From: Quisquiliibacterium transsilvanicum | GTDB lineage: Bacteria; Pseudomonadota; Gammaproteobacteria; Burkholderiales; Burkholderiaceae_E | Assembly (NCBI RefSeq): GCF_014202215.1 | Contig: NZ_JACHGB010000004.1 | Coordinates: 223,255 to 287,254, forward strand | Length of the DNA stretch: 64,000 nt | Reading direction: 5' to 3' | Shown: positions 9,936 through 18,773 of the stretch, piece after piece | Numbering within the stretch: the first letter of the stretch is position 1 | Layout: each line of letters opens with the position of its first letter | Position numbers and translations under genes: made by a program | The notes under the pieces: model-generated | What the model was told of the DNA's origin: nothing | Database searches by the model: none | The model's input: the letters and a program-made list of their open reading frames with translations, nothing else

Positions 9936-11072
9936 TCAGTGCGTCGTTTGCGTGCCGGCGGCGGGCGTCTCGGCGTCCCAGCGGTCGACCAGGCGGTTCT
10001 TCCAGTGCCGGGCGCTGCCCAGCGCAAGCGCGAGCATCTTGGCGCGGCGGTAGAACAGGTGGCAGTCCAGGTCCCAGGTGAAGCCCATGCCGCCATGGGT
10101 CTGGATGTTCTCCTTGGAGGCCAGGTGATAGGCCTCGGTGGCCGCCACGCGCGCCGCCGCGGCCGCCAGCGGCAGCTCGGGCGCCTCGGTGGCGAGCGCC
10201 CAGGCGCCGTAGTAGGCGTTGGAGCGGGCCAGCTCGGTGGCGATGTAGACGTCGGCCAGCTTGTGCTTGATCGCCTGGAAGGAGCCGATCGGCCGGCCGA
10301 AGGCCACGCGTTCCTTCGCGTAGGCGGTGGCCATCTCGAGGCAGGCCTGCGCGCCGCCCACCTGCTCGAAGGCGATCAGCACCGCGGCGCGGTCCAGCAG
10401 CGCCTGCACCGAGGGCCAGCCGGCGCCGCCGTCGCCGAGCAGCTCGGCCGGCGCGCCGTCGAAGTCCAGTCGGGCCTGGTCGCGGGTGGGGTCGATGGTC
10501 TTGAGCGCGGTTCGCGCGACGCCCTTGCCGGCGAGGTCGACGATGGCCAGCCGTGCCGTGCCGGTCTCGTCCCTGGCGACCACCACGGCGAAGTCGGCGA
10601 TGCTGCCGTCGGCCACCGGCCACTTGGAGCCGCTCACCGTGCCGCGCTGCAGCCGGGCGGCAATGGCCTCGGGGCGGGGGTTGTCGGCGCCCTCGGCGAT
10701 CGCGAACGCGCCGATCAGCTCGCCGGCGGCCAGCTTCGGCAGGTACTTCTGCTTCTGCGCATCGCTGCCGTGGGCCAGGATGGCCTCGGTGGCCAGGTAG
10801 ACCGAGGAGGCGAAGGGGATCGGCGCGATCGCGCGGCCGAGCTCCTCGGCGAGCACGCACAGGCCCTCGTGGCCCAGGCCCGCGCCGCCATAGGCTTCGG
10901 GCACTGCGGCGCCCAGCCAGCCCATCTGCGCCACCTGCTGCCAGAGTTCACGGTCGTAGGGCGCGTCGCCCTCGAGGATGCGCCGCACCGCCTTGGTGGG
11001 GCAGCGCTCGGCGAGGAACTTGCGCGCTTCGTCGCGCAGCATGTTCAGGTCCTCGGAAAAATCGAAGTTCAT
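9936..11072 (-). CDS. Acyl-CoA dehydrogenase family protein (second of a pair)
   Basis: This 378-residue ACAD-like protein starts MNFDFSEDLNMLRDEARKF. It has VPEAYGGAGLGHEGLCVLAEELGRA, FAIAEGADNPRP in the position of the usual TEP-type loop, RVAFGRPIGSFQAIKHKLAD and ENIQTHGGMGFTWDLDCHLFYRRAK. These features fit the smaller, more divergent partner of two-subunit acyl-CoA dehydrogenases. It lies immediately upstream of the other ACAD (10 bp). The 149 bp between its start and the ruvC stop show no further gene. The reaction is presumably alpha,beta-desaturation of an acyl-CoA with electrons passed to ETF. Confidence 0.85.
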   Translation of the reverse strand: MNFDFSEDLNMLRDEARKFLAERCPTKAVRRILEGDAPYDRELWQQVAQMGWLGAAVPEAYGGAGLGHEGLCVLAEELGRAIAPIPFASSVYLATEAILAHGSDAQKQKYLPKLAAGELIGAFAIAEGADNPRPEAIAARLQRGTVSGSKWPVADGSIADFAVVVARDETGTARLAIVDLAGKGVARTALKTIDPTRDQARLDFDGAPAELLGDGGAGWPSVQALLDRAAVLIAFEQVGGAQACLEMATAYAKERVAFGRPIGSFQAIKHKLADVYIATELARSNAYYGAWALATEAPELPLAAAAARVAATEAYHLASKENIQTHGGMGFTWDLDCHLFYRRAKMLALALGSARHWKNRLVDRWDAETPAAGTQTTH

Positions 11073-11221
11073 GGGGTCTACGCCTCCAGGAGTCGTCGGG
11101 GGGAACTCCGCGAGGATCGCCTGTCCGGGCGCGGCTTGGCGACCCCGAAGGGCGCGGGAGGGTCCATTTCCTGCGAGCGGCGGTGCGCTGTGCGGACCGC
11201 GCGCGCCGGGCGCTGCAGGCG

Positions 11222-11761
11222 TCAGCGCATCCGGCCGCGCTTGATGCGCACACCGCGCAGCGCCTCGGGCGCGGACATCCCGGCGGCCGTGGCCATCATC
11301 GTGGCCGCGTGCGCGTGGCAGATCGCGCAGCCCAGCGCGTCGGCCGCGTCGGTCGAGGGCAGCCCCGGCAGCGACAGCAGCCGCTGCACCATCGCCTGCA
11401 CCTGCGACTTGGCGGCGCGCCCGGTGCCCACCACCGCCTGCTTGACCTGCACCGCGGTGTACTCGTGCACCGGCAGCCCGGCGGCCACCAGCGTGGTGAT
11501 CGCGGCGCCGCGCGCCTGCCCCAGCAGCAGCGTGGACTGCGGGTTGACGTTGACGAAGATGATCTCGACCACCGCGGCCTGGGGACGGTATTCGCCGATC
11601 ACCTCGGTGATGCCGGCGTGGATGGTGCCGAGCCGTGGCGGCAGCGCACCCGGCGGGATGCGGATCACGCCGCTGGCCACGTAGCGCAGCCGCGGCCCGT
11701 CGACGTCGATGACGCCGAAGCCGGTGACCCGCAGGCCGGGGTCGATGCCGAGGATTCTCAG
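11222..11761 (-). CDS. ruvC: Crossover junction endodeoxyribonuclease RuvC (apparent CTG start)
   Basis: This Holliday-junction resolvase is 179 residues long if read from CTG 11761. All four acidic catalytic positions are visible: Asp in ILGIDPG (residue 7), Glu in AVVEIIFVN, and the two Asp in STDAADALG. The first ATG, GTG or TTG in frame is GTG at codon 28, after the essential first Asp. Upstream, none occurs back to an in-frame TGA inside the doc gene. Initiation at CTG (or another near-cognate codon), or a sequence error, must therefore be assumed. A GGGG run lies about seven bases before CTG. The doc stop is 13 bp upstream, so coupling is possible. Confidence 0.92.
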   Translation of the reverse strand: MRILGIDPGLRVTGFGVIDVDGPRLRYVASGVIRIPPGALPPRLGTIHAGITEVIGEYRPQAAVVEIIFVNVNPQSTLLLGQARGAAITTLVAAGLPVHEYTAVQVKQAVVGTGRAAKSQVQAMVQRLLSLPGLPSTDAADALGCAICHAHAATMMATAAGMSAPEALRGVRIKRGRMR

Positions 11762-11774
11762 GAGGCCGCCCCGG

Positions 11775-12164
11775 TCAGCCCCGAGGGGCGATGTGTTCGC
11801 GCAGCCACTGCGCGAAGGCGGGCTCGTCGAGCTCGCTCGAGGCGACTGCGATCATCGCGCTGGTCGCCTCGACCTGGGTCGCTGCCAGACGCCAGCCGTT
11901 CAATGCCAGGAACAGGCCGACCGCAAGGAAGGCCGCGCGCTTGTTCCCGTCGACGAACGGATGGTTCTTCGCGATGCCCACCCCGTAGGCCGCGGCAAGC
12001 GCTGCCAGGTCGGGCTCGCCGTAGGCCAGCAGGTTCTGCGGGCGGGCGAGCGCGGAGTCCAGCAGGCCTTCGTCCCGGATCCCTTCGGGGCCGCCGTGCT
12101 CGGCGAGACTTTCCAAATGCAGGAAGAGCAGTGCCCGCTTGTCGATCCAGCGAGGCGGGTTCAT
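11775..12164 (-). CDS. doc: Doc-type toxin (Fic/Doc family)
   Basis: This 129-residue protein has the Fic/Doc signature [12 protein letters not shown] (His about 68), matching the consensus HxFx(D/N)xNKR, and the Doc-family N-terminal phrases [11 protein letters not shown] and [12 protein letters not shown]. Doc toxins phosphorylate EF-Tu and arrest translation; Fic relatives AMPylate. All motif residues are present, so it looks active. It overlaps the upstream antitoxin gene by 4 bp (ATGA), the standard arrangement for a type II toxin-antitoxin operon. It is inserted between ruvC and purH, in a region that is otherwise housekeeping. Confidence 0.92.
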   Translation of the reverse strand: MNPPRWIDKRALLFLHLESLAEHGGPEGIRDEGLLDSALARPQNLLAYGEPDLAALAAAYGVGIAKNHPFVDGNKRAAFLAVGLFLALNGWRLAATQVEATSAMIAVASSELDEPAFAQWLREHIAPRG

Positions 12165-12385
12165 TTCGCAAGCGCGTGGAAGGTGTCGCGATACTCCCGC
12201 ATGAAGTCGCGGCCGAGTTCCACCTGCTCCGCGATGCTCGGGTCGTAGGGCGTGAGGGTGATGCCTTCGGGCGTCTCGATCACGTAGAGCTGCTCGCCCT
12301 TGCCGAGCTTCAGGCGCGCCAGCACCTCCTTGGGCAGCACCACGCCGACCGAGTTGCCGATCTGGGTGAGTTTCAGCACGTGCAT
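12161..12385 (-). CDS. AbrB/MazE-type antitoxin of the Doc module
   Basis: This 74-residue protein begins MHVLKLTQIGNSVGVVLPKE, the swapped-hairpin AbrB/SpoVT DNA-binding fold (RIGNSxGVxLPK motif). Its acidic/aromatic C-terminal tail (about residues 48-74, EQVELGRDFMREYRDTFHAL) is the expected toxin-binding part. It precedes doc with a 4-bp overlap. Phd, the classical Doc partner, has a different fold, so this is a mixed AbrB-Doc module. An 18-bp perfect inverted repeat just upstream is the likely autoregulatory operator. Confidence 0.88.
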   Translation of the reverse strand: MHVLKLTQIGNSVGVVLPKEVLARLKLGKGEQLYVIETPEGITLTPYDPSIAEQVELGRDFMREYRDTFHALAK

Positions 12386-12402
12386 CGCGGGCTCCGGTGG
12401 AG

Positions 12403-12420
12403 TTATTACAGATGTAATAA
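12403..12420. promoter_or_regulatory. Perfect inverted repeat, probable operator of the toxin-antitoxin operon
   Basis: TTATTAC-AGAT-GTAATAA is a perfect 7-bp palindrome with a 4-bp spacer, ending 18 bp upstream of the antitoxin ATG. It is strikingly AT-rich in this GC-rich sequence and also supplies TAATAA, a possible -10 element. AbrB/MazE-type antitoxins commonly bind such palindromes to repress their own promoter, so an operator role is inferred. Confidence 0.7.
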
Positions 12421-12489
12421 TCTCTCGGAACCCGCGCAGGCGCAAGGGCGTGAAACCTCCAGAGCGTGGAATCTCCAGGAGCCGAGCCA

Positions 12490-12525
12490 GGGCGCCGGCC
12501 CCTGGGGCGGCGGGCCCCGGCGCCC
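12490..12525 (-). terminator. Possible GC-rich hairpin downstream of purH
   Basis: Arms 12490-12498 and 12517-12525 (GGGCGCCGG / CCGGCGCCC) pair perfectly around an 18-base loop, directly after the purH stop on the minus strand. No T-run follows, so this is a weak terminator candidate only. Confidence 0.3.
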
Positions 12526-12531
12526 GCCGGC

Positions 12532-14127
12532 TCAATGCCTGAAGTGCCGCACCCCGGTGAACACCATCGCCACGCCGCGCTCGTCGGCCGCCGCGATCAC
12601 TTCCTCGTCGCGCACCGAGCCGCCGGGCTGGATCACCGCCACCGCGCCGGCGTCGACCACCACGTCGAGGCCGTCGCGGAACGGGAAGAAGGCGTCGGAG
12701 GCCACCACCGAGCCGGCCAGCACGAGGCCGGCGTTCTCGGCCTTGATCGACGCGATGCGGGCGGAGTCGATACGGCTCATCTGGCCGGCGCCGACGCCCA
12801 GCGTCATCTGCCCGCCGCAGAACACGATCGCGTTGGACTTCACGTACTTGGCGACGCGCCAGGCGAACAGCAGGTCGGCGAGTTGCTCGGGCGTGGGCGC
12901 CTTCTTCGTGACGACCCGGAGGTCGGCCCCAGACATCTCGTGGTTGTCGGCGGTCTGGATCAGCAGGCCCGAGCCCACGCGCTTGACGTCGGTGGCGTTG
13001 CGCCCGCGCGCCCAGTCGGTGTCGCCGTCGGCGCGCACCTGGTCCAGCGGGATCTCGAGCAGCCGCACGTTGGCCTTCGCGGCGAACACCGCCTTGGCCT
13101 CGTCGGTGTATCCGGGAGCCATCAGCACTTCGACGAACTGCTTCGCCACCAGCCTGGCGGCCTCGCCGTCCAGCGGCCGGTTGAAGGCGATGATGCCGCC
13201 GAAGGCCGAGGTGGGGTCGGTCTTGAAGGCGCGCGAGTAGGCCTCGGCGCAGTCGGCGCCGAGCGCCACGCCGCAGGGGTTGGCGTGCTTGACGATGACG
13301 CAGGCGGGGGTGTCGAAGCTCTTGACGCACTCCCAGGCCGCGTCGCCGTCGGCGATGTTGTTGTAGGAGAGCTCCTTGCCCTGCAGCTGGCGCGCGGTGA
13401 CCAGCGAGCCGGGGGCCGGGTACAGGTCTCGGTAGAAGGCGGCCTGCTGGTGCGGGTTCTCGCCGTAGCGCAGGTCCTGCAGCTTGACGAAGCGGCCGTT
13501 GGACTGCGCGGGGAAGAGTGCGCGCGAGCCGTCGGGCTGCAGCGCCGACAGGTAATCGCTGATCGCGGCGTCGTAGTTGGAGATGCGGTTGAAGGCGGCC
13601 ACCGCGAGCGTGAAGCGCGTCGAATCCGACAGGCCGTCATCGCGCTTCAGTTCCTCGAGCACCGGGCCGTACTGGGCGGCGTCGGTGAGCACGCCGACGT
13701 CGCGCCAGTTCTTCGCGGCCGAGCGCACCATCGCGGGGCCGCCGATGTCGATGTTCTCGATCGCGTCCTCGAGGGTGCAGCCGGGCTTCGCCACGGTGGC
13801 CTCGAACGGGTAGAGGTTGACCACCAGCAGGTCGATCGTGCCGATGCCGTGCTGCTCGATCGCCTGCATGTGGGCGGGCAGGTCGCGCCGCGCGAGCAGC
13901 CCGCCGTGGATGGTCGGGTGCAGCGTCTTGACGCGGCCGTCGAGCATCTCGGGAAAGCCGGTGTGGTCGGAGACCTCGACCACTTTCACTCCGGCGTCGG
14001 CGAGCAGCTTCGCCGTGCCTCCGGTGGAGAGGATCTCCACCCCCAGCGCGGCCAGCGCGCTGCCGAGTTCGACGATGCCTGATTTGTCGGAGACGCTGAT
14101 CAGCGCTCGCCTGACGCGGTGGGCCAT
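12532..14127 (-). CDS. purH: Bifunctional AICAR transformylase / IMP cyclohydrolase PurH
   Basis: This 531-residue enzyme catalyses the last two steps of IMP synthesis. The N-terminal cyclohydrolase (MGS-like) domain, about residues 1-200, contains [24 protein letters not shown] and [13 protein letters not shown]. The C-terminal transformylase domain contains [14 protein letters not shown], the catalytic lysine-histidine pair [25 protein letters not shown] and the invariant end [14 protein letters not shown] 14127 is taken; an in-frame ATG at 14145 would add six residues. Length agrees with E. coli PurH (529). Confidence 0.98.
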   Translation of the reverse strand: MAHRVRRALISVSDKSGIVELGSALAALGVEILSTGGTAKLLADAGVKVVEVSDHTGFPEMLDGRVKTLHPTIHGGLLARRDLPAHMQAIEQHGIGTIDLLVVNLYPFEATVAKPGCTLEDAIENIDIGGPAMVRSAAKNWRDVGVLTDAAQYGPVLEELKRDDGLSDSTRFTLAVAAFNRISNYDAAISDYLSALQPDGSRALFPAQSNGRFVKLQDLRYGENPHQQAAFYRDLYPAPGSLVTARQLQGKELSYNNIADGDAAWECVKSFDTPACVIVKHANPCGVALGADCAEAYSRAFKTDPTSAFGGIIAFNRPLDGEAARLVAKQFVEVLMAPGYTDEAKAVFAAKANVRLLEIPLDQVRADGDTDWARGRNATDVKRVGSGLLIQTADNHEMSGADLRVVTKKAPTPEQLADLLFAWRVAKYVKSNAIVFCGGQMTLGVGAGQMSRIDSARIASIKAENAGLVLAGSVVASDAFFPFRDGLDVVVDAGAVAVIQPGGSVRDEEVIAAADERGVAMVFTGVRHFRH

Positions 14128-14225
14128 GATGTTGTCCGTTCCCATTGTTGGTTGAGCGTTCGCCGCTGCGTCGTGCGCAGGGCCTGTTCGTGCCGCACCG
14201 GGGTCCGGAGCGGCCTGGACAGGGC

Positions 14226-14462
14226 CTACAGCATTCCGTGCGCCTGGAGCTTCTTGCGCAGCGTGTTCCGGTTGATGCCGAGCATCTCGCTGGCGCGCAG
14301 CTGGTTGCCCTGCGCCTGCTTCATGACCACCTCGAGCATGGGCCGCTCGACGGCGCGCATCACCATCTCGTAGATGCAGCTCGGCGGGGTTCCGTCGAGA
14401 TCGCGGAAGTACTTCTCGAGGTTGCGCGTGACGGCTTCGTCGATCGTTTGCGGCTTGGTCAT
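14226..14462 (-). CDS. fis: Fis-family nucleoid-associated DNA-binding protein
   Basis: This 78-residue protein ends in the Fis helix-turn-helix ([30 protein letters not shown], about residues 42-72; related to the NtrC C-terminus) and has the upstream [14 protein letters not shown] dimer helix. Fis bends DNA and modulates rRNA and supercoiling-sensitive promoters. It is shorter than the 98-residue enterobacterial form, lacking the N-terminal arm, as is usual in betaproteobacteria. Its start overlaps the dusB stop by 4 bp; the dusB-fis operon is widely conserved. Confidence 0.96.
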   Translation of the reverse strand: MTKPQTIDEAVTRNLEKYFRDLDGTPPSCIYEMVMRAVERPMLEVVMKQAQGNQLRASEMLGINRNTLRKKLQAHGML

Positions 14463-15490
14463 GCGACCAGTCTCCCGGAATGGATGCCGTCGTTGGCGGC
14501 TGTCGCTTCAGCGGGCCGAAAATTCGTTGCCAGCGCATCGTGCAGACGGTCGATCGAGGCCAACTGCAACTCCGGCGACTCGATCCGGTTGAACTCGGCG
14601 CGCAGCGCCTGCCAGGCAGGCAGCCCGGCGAGGTACCACCCCACGTGCTTGCGCGCGGTGCGCACGCCGGTGTGCTCGCCGTAGAACGCGTAGTGGTCGA
14701 GCAGATGCGCGCGCAGCAGCGCATGGATCTCGGCGAACGTGGGCTGAGCGAGGGTCTCGCCGGTGGCCAGGAAGTGGACGATTTCGCGGAAGATCCAGGG
14801 CCGCCCCATGGCGGCACGGCCGACCATCACGGCGTCGGCGCCGGTGTGGCGCAGCACGGCGGCGGCCTTTGCGGGGGAGTCGATGTCGCCGTTGGCAACC
14901 ACGGGAACGCGTACCGCCGCCTTCACTGCCGCGATGGTGTCGTACTCGGCCGAGCCGGCGTAGCGTTCGGCCCGGGTGCGGCCATGGACGGTGATCATCG
15001 CCACGCCGGCGGCCTCCGCCAGGCGCGCCAGGCGGACCGCGTTGCGTTCGTCGGGGGAGGGCCCGGTGCGCATCTTCAGCGTGACCGGGACGTCGACCGC
15101 GCGGACCACCGCCTCGACGATGCCGATGGCGAGCGTCTCGTCGGCCATCAGCGCCGAGCCTGCGAAGCGGTTGCAGACCTTGCGCGCAGGGCAGCCCATG
15201 TTGATGTCGACGATCTGCGCGCCGCGGTCGACGTTGAAGCGCGCGGCATCGGCCATCATCCCCGGCTCGGCGCCGGCGATCTGCACTGCGCGGGGCTCGG
15301 TCTCGCCGCCGTGGTCGATGCGGCGGGCGGTCTTGACGCTGTCGCGCAGGCGCGGGTTCGACGCCACCATCTCGGAAACCGCGTGGCCCGCGCCCAGGGC
15401 CTTGCAGAGCTGGCGGAACGGCCGATCGGTGACACCAGCCATCGGCGCAACGAACACGTTATTGCGCAGAAGGTGGGGGCCGATGTTCAT
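14459..15490 (-). CDS. dusB: tRNA-dihydrouridine synthase DusB
   Basis: This 343-residue FMN enzyme forms dihydrouridine in the tRNA D-loop. The TIM-barrel motifs are visible: [47 protein letters not shown] with the catalytic Cys, [27 protein letters not shown] and [10 protein letters not shown]...[21 protein letters not shown] 15490 matches the family N-terminus; an in-frame ATG at 15538 would add 16 residues. It precedes fis with a 4-bp overlap. The 145 bp upstream hold no gene. Confidence 0.97.
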   Translation of the reverse strand: MNIGPHLLRNNVFVAPMAGVTDRPFRQLCKALGAGHAVSEMVASNPRLRDSVKTARRIDHGGETEPRAVQIAGAEPGMMADAARFNVDRGAQIVDINMGCPARKVCNRFAGSALMADETLAIGIVEAVVRAVDVPVTLKMRTGPSPDERNAVRLARLAEAAGVAMITVHGRTRAERYAGSAEYDTIAAVKAAVRVPVVANGDIDSPAKAAAVLRHTGADAVMVGRAAMGRPWIFREIVHFLATGETLAQPTFAEIHALLRAHLLDHYAFYGEHTGVRTARKHVGWYLAGLPAWQALRAEFNRIESPELQLASIDRLHDALATNFRPAEATAANDGIHSGRLVA

Positions 15491-15635
15491 TTGCGCGGGC
15501 TCCTGGCTGAAGCGCGGCGCAGTCGCGACTGCGTCCAATGAAGAACGGCGCGACCGGGGCCGCGCCGAAGGGAAGCGAATTCTAGCGAAAAGTGCGCTGC
15601 ACAGGAAATGGGCAGCGCAGCATCGGCCGCAGCCG

Positions 15636-16724
15636 TCAGCGATGACCGAACATCAGGCGCCGGGCGAGCGCCGAGCGCGCCGGCGGGGCGATGTCGAGCG
15701 CCGCGAGCGCGATCGACTGCAGCGGGCGCAGCGGCGCCACCGTGAAGATCCTCGCCAGGGCGTCGGTCATGCCGATGGTGCCGAGGCGGTCGGTGCGGCG
15801 CACCCGGGCGAAGCGCTGCAGCGCCGCGTCTGCAGAAACGCCCTCGGCTTGCGCCTCGCCAAGGCTGCGGGCGAGCTCGTAGGCGTCCCGCAGGCCGAGG
15901 TTCAGCCCCTGTCCCGCCACCGGGTGCAGCGCCTGCGCCGCATTGCCGATCCAGACCTCGCCGCCGCGCGCGACTTCGCGCCGGGTGCGGCGCACCATCG
16001 GCGCGACGAAGCAGGGCGAGGCGATGGCCAGCCGGCCCAGCGGCCAGCCGAAGGCCGCCTGCAGCTCGGCGGCCAGCGCCGCGGCATCGAGCCCAGCGCG
16101 GCGGCGGCTCTGCGCGGGGCTGGCGCACCAGACCAGCGAGTAGCGGCGCGGCTCGGGCAGCGGCAGCAGCGCCAGCGGGCCTTCGGGAGTGAAGCATTCC
16201 CAGGCCGTGGTGCCGTGCGCGTGCTCGGTCTCGACCTCGGCGAGCAGCGCCGCCTGGTCGAAGTCGAGCACCGATGCGTCCTCGCCGGCATCGCCCTCGG
16301 CATGGATGCACAGGCCTGCAGGGGGCGCTTCTCCGGCCGCCGGGCCGGGCGCATCGAGCAGCCCGGCCTTGCCGGCGGCCTCCCGCAGTGTCTCGAGCAG
16401 CGGCGCGTAGCGGACCACGTAGCCCAGTGCCGGCACCCCCAGCTGGGCGGCGGCGATCCGCGTGCGGCCGGCATGCCCGGTCACCGACACGTCGACCGTC
16501 GTGATCGGCGCTGCGGGGGGCGGACGCGCAATGCGCCGCAGCAGCTGCCAGGAACCCAGCGACAGCGCGAGCTGGCGCGCGGCCAGCGCGGCGGGCAGCG
16601 GCTCGGCGCGGCGTTCGAGGCGCAGCCGGCGGCGGTCGATTCCCTGGCGCAGCGCGAACAGCGCGAAGGCCAGCGCCACCGGGCCGCTGCCGGTCACCTG
16701 GACGACGGGGAGGGCGTCCGCCAT
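15636..16724 (-). CDS. ubiH: UbiH/UbiF-family FAD-dependent ubiquinone hydroxylase
   Basis: This 362-residue aromatic hydroxylase family member has an N-terminal dinucleotide fold (VVQVTGSGPVALAFALFAL), a short DVSVTGHAGRTRIAAAQLGV loop of the UbiH type, and the FAD/ribityl motif GNAAQALHPVAGQGLNLGLRDAYELA. It probably hydroxylates a ring carbon in ubiquinone synthesis. Its position after pepP (7-bp gap) matches the pepP-ubiH arrangement of proteobacteria. Which ring position it modifies cannot be told from sequence, so the symbol is provisional. It is about 30 residues shorter than E. coli UbiH. Confidence 0.85.
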   Translation of the reverse strand: MADALPVVQVTGSGPVALAFALFALRQGIDRRRLRLERRAEPLPAALAARQLALSLGSWQLLRRIARPPPAAPITTVDVSVTGHAGRTRIAAAQLGVPALGYVVRYAPLLETLREAAGKAGLLDAPGPAAGEAPPAGLCIHAEGDAGEDASVLDFDQAALLAEVETEHAHGTTAWECFTPEGPLALLPLPEPRRYSLVWCASPAQSRRRAGLDAAALAAELQAAFGWPLGRLAIASPCFVAPMVRRTRREVARGGEVWIGNAAQALHPVAGQGLNLGLRDAYELARSLGEAQAEGVSADAALQRFARVRRTDRLGTIGMTDALARIFTVAPLRPLQSIALAALDIAPPARSALARRLMFGHR

Positions 16725-16731
16725 GGCGGCC

Positions 16732-18069
16732 TCAGCCGCGCATCAGCGCTTCGATCTCGCCGGCCGCCTTGGGGACGCCGCCGGTCAGGATCTCGCATCC
16801 GCCTTCGGTGACGAGTGCGTCGTCCTCGATGCGGATGCCGATGTTGTGGAAGCCCGCGGGCAGGTCGTCGGCCGCCTGCACGTAGATGCCCGGCTCGATG
16901 GTCAGCACCATCCCGGGGCGCAGCACGCGCCAGGGCCGGGCGTCTCCCGCGCCGGATGCGCCCGGTTCGCGGTACTCGCCGCAGTCGTGCACGTCCATGC
17001 CGAGCCAGTGGCTGGTGCGGTGCATGTAGAAGCGCCTGAACGAGCCGCTCTCCAGGGCGCCGTCGACGCTGCCTGCGAGCAGGCCATGGTCGATCATTCC
17101 CTGGACCAGCACGCGCACCGCTGCTTCGTGCGGATCGTTGAAGCTGGAGCCCGGGCGGGTGCGTTCGATGGCGGCCGCCTGTGCGGCGAGGACCACGTCG
17201 TACAGCGCGCGCTGCTCTGCGCTGAAGTGGCCGCTGACCGGGAAGGTGCGGGTGATGTCCGAAGCGTAGCCGTCGAGTTCGCAGGCCGCATCGATCAGCA
17301 GCAGCTCGCCGTCGCGCAGCTGCGAACTGTTCTCGCGGTAGTGCAGCACGCAGGCGTTGCGGCCGCCGGCCACGATCGAACCGTAGGCAGGGAACTGCGC
17401 GCCGCGGCGCCTGAACTCGTAGAGCAGCTCGGCCTCGATCTCGTGCTCGTGCATTCCCGGCCGGGTGGCGCGCATCGCGCGCACGTGCGCCGCGGCGGAG
17501 ATCTCGCCCGCGCGGCGCATCACCGCCGCCTCGTGCGCGTCCTTGACCAGGCGCATCTCGTCGAGGATGGCGTGCACGTCGATGGCCGCGGCGGGCGCGG
17601 CGATGCCGACGCGCGCCTGCGCGCGCACCGCGGCGAGCCATTGCCGCAGGCGTGCGTCCAGCGCGCCGTCCGCGCCCAGCGCGCAGAAGACCGCGGGCCG
17701 GTCGGCCAGCAGCGCCGGCATCTTCTCGTCGAGCGCAGTGAAGGGGTGGGCGTGGTCGAAGCCGAAGCGCTCGCGCGCCAGCTCAGGGCCGTGGCGCCAG
17801 CCGTCCCAGATCTCGCGCTCCACGTTCTTCTCGCGGCAGAACAGGATCGATTCGCTCGCATGCGCGTCCACCCGCATCACCAGCGCCGCCTCGGGCTCCT
17901 GGAAGCCGGTGAGGTAGTAGAAGTAGCTGTCCCAGCGGTACGGATAGTCGCTGTCCCGGTTGCGCATCACCTCGGGGGCGGTGAACACCACCGCGACGCC
18001 GCCGCCGAGCTCGCGCATGCGTGCGGCGAGCCGCTCGCGGCGGGCGGCGTGGATGTCATTGACCTGCAT
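16732..18069 (-). CDS. pepP: Xaa-Pro aminopeptidase PepP
   Basis: This 445-residue M24B metallopeptidase releases N-terminal residues before proline. It has the aminopeptidase P N-domain (VMRNRDSDYPYRWDSYFYYLTGF) and the pita-bread catalytic domain with metal ligands in LLIDAACELDGYASDITRTFPVSG, the HRTSHWLGMDVHD histidine region, LTIEPGIYV and the final Glu region IRIEDDALVTEGG. ATG 18069 gives the normal start (MQVNDIHAARRERL). It overlaps murU by 14 bp and is followed by ubiH after 7 bp. Confidence 0.96.
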   Translation of the reverse strand: MQVNDIHAARRERLAARMRELGGGVAVVFTAPEVMRNRDSDYPYRWDSYFYYLTGFQEPEAALVMRVDAHASESILFCREKNVEREIWDGWRHGPELARERFGFDHAHPFTALDEKMPALLADRPAVFCALGADGALDARLRQWLAAVRAQARVGIAAPAAAIDVHAILDEMRLVKDAHEAAVMRRAGEISAAAHVRAMRATRPGMHEHEIEAELLYEFRRRGAQFPAYGSIVAGGRNACVLHYRENSSQLRDGELLLIDAACELDGYASDITRTFPVSGHFSAEQRALYDVVLAAQAAAIERTRPGSSFNDPHEAAVRVLVQGMIDHGLLAGSVDGALESGSFRRFYMHRTSHWLGMDVHDCGEYREPGASGAGDARPWRVLRPGMVLTIEPGIYVQAADDLPAGFHNIGIRIEDDALVTEGGCEILTGGVPKAAGEIEALMRG

Positions 18070-18760
18070 GGGGAATCTCCTGTGCGAGTTGCGCGTCGAG
18101 CTGCGCCAGCCGTTGCGGCGTGCCGACGTCGATCCAGCGTCCGGTGTGAAGTTCGGCGCCGGCCCGGCCGGCGGCGGCGGCGGCGCGCAGCAGCGGCGCC
18201 AGCGGCGCGCGCGCGCCGCGGCCGATGCCCGCGAACAGCGACGGCCGGTAGACGCCGATGCCGCTGAAGGTGAGCCGGGGGCCCGTCGCGCGGTCGAGCA
18301 GCCGGCCGTTGTCCAGCGCGAAGTCGCCGTGCGGATGCTGCGGCGGGTTGTCGACGAGCACGCACCAGGCATCCAGCGCGGCGGCCTCCATCTGCAGCGC
18401 GATGCTGCGGGCCCGGCCGGGGTCGAAGTCGCACCAGACGTCGCCGTTGATGACGAGGAAGGGCGCCTGCCCGAGCAGCGGCAGCGCGTTGGCGATGCCG
18501 CCCGCGGTCTCGAGCGCCTGTCCCTCGGGGGACCAGGCGATCGACAGGCCCCACTGCGCGCCGTCGCCGAGCGCGGCTTCGAGCTGCGCGCCGAGGTGCG
18601 CATGGTTGATCGCCACCTCGCGGAACCCGGCCCGCGCCAGCCGCTCCAGGTGCCAGACGATCAGCGGCTTGCCGCCGGCCGGCAGCAGTGGCTTGGGGCA
18701 GCGGTCGGTCAGCGGCCGCATCCGCTCGCCGCGGCCCGCTGCGAGGATCATCGCGCGCAT
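18056..18760 (-). CDS. murU: N-acetylmuramate-1-phosphate uridylyltransferase MurU
   Basis: This 234-residue nucleotidyltransferase has the signature MRAMILAAGRGERMRPLTDRCPKPLLPAGGKPLI (GxGxRxxPxT...PK), INGDVWCDF for metal binding and a C-terminal RWIDVGTPQRLAQL. Sequence alone would allow other sugar-1-phosphate nucleotidyltransferases. Its pairing with amgK (13-bp gap) identifies the cell-wall recycling pair in which MurNAc-1-phosphate is converted to UDP-MurNAc, bypassing de novo MurA synthesis. It overlaps pepP by 14 bp. Confidence 0.88.
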   Translation of the reverse strand: MRAMILAAGRGERMRPLTDRCPKPLLPAGGKPLIVWHLERLARAGFREVAINHAHLGAQLEAALGDGAQWGLSIAWSPEGQALETAGGIANALPLLGQAPFLVINGDVWCDFDPGRARSIALQMEAAALDAWCVLVDNPPQHPHGDFALDNGRLLDRATGPRLTFSGIGVYRPSLFAGIGRGARAPLAPLLRAAAAAGRAGAELHTGRWIDVGTPQRLAQLDAQLAQEIPHAGQ

Positions 18761-18773
18761 CGTGGGACGGGCC

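Noticed and set aside
12466-14082. Long plus-strand open frame opposite purH
   Set aside because: It is a shadow of PurH codons in a GC-rich genome, without recognisable domains.
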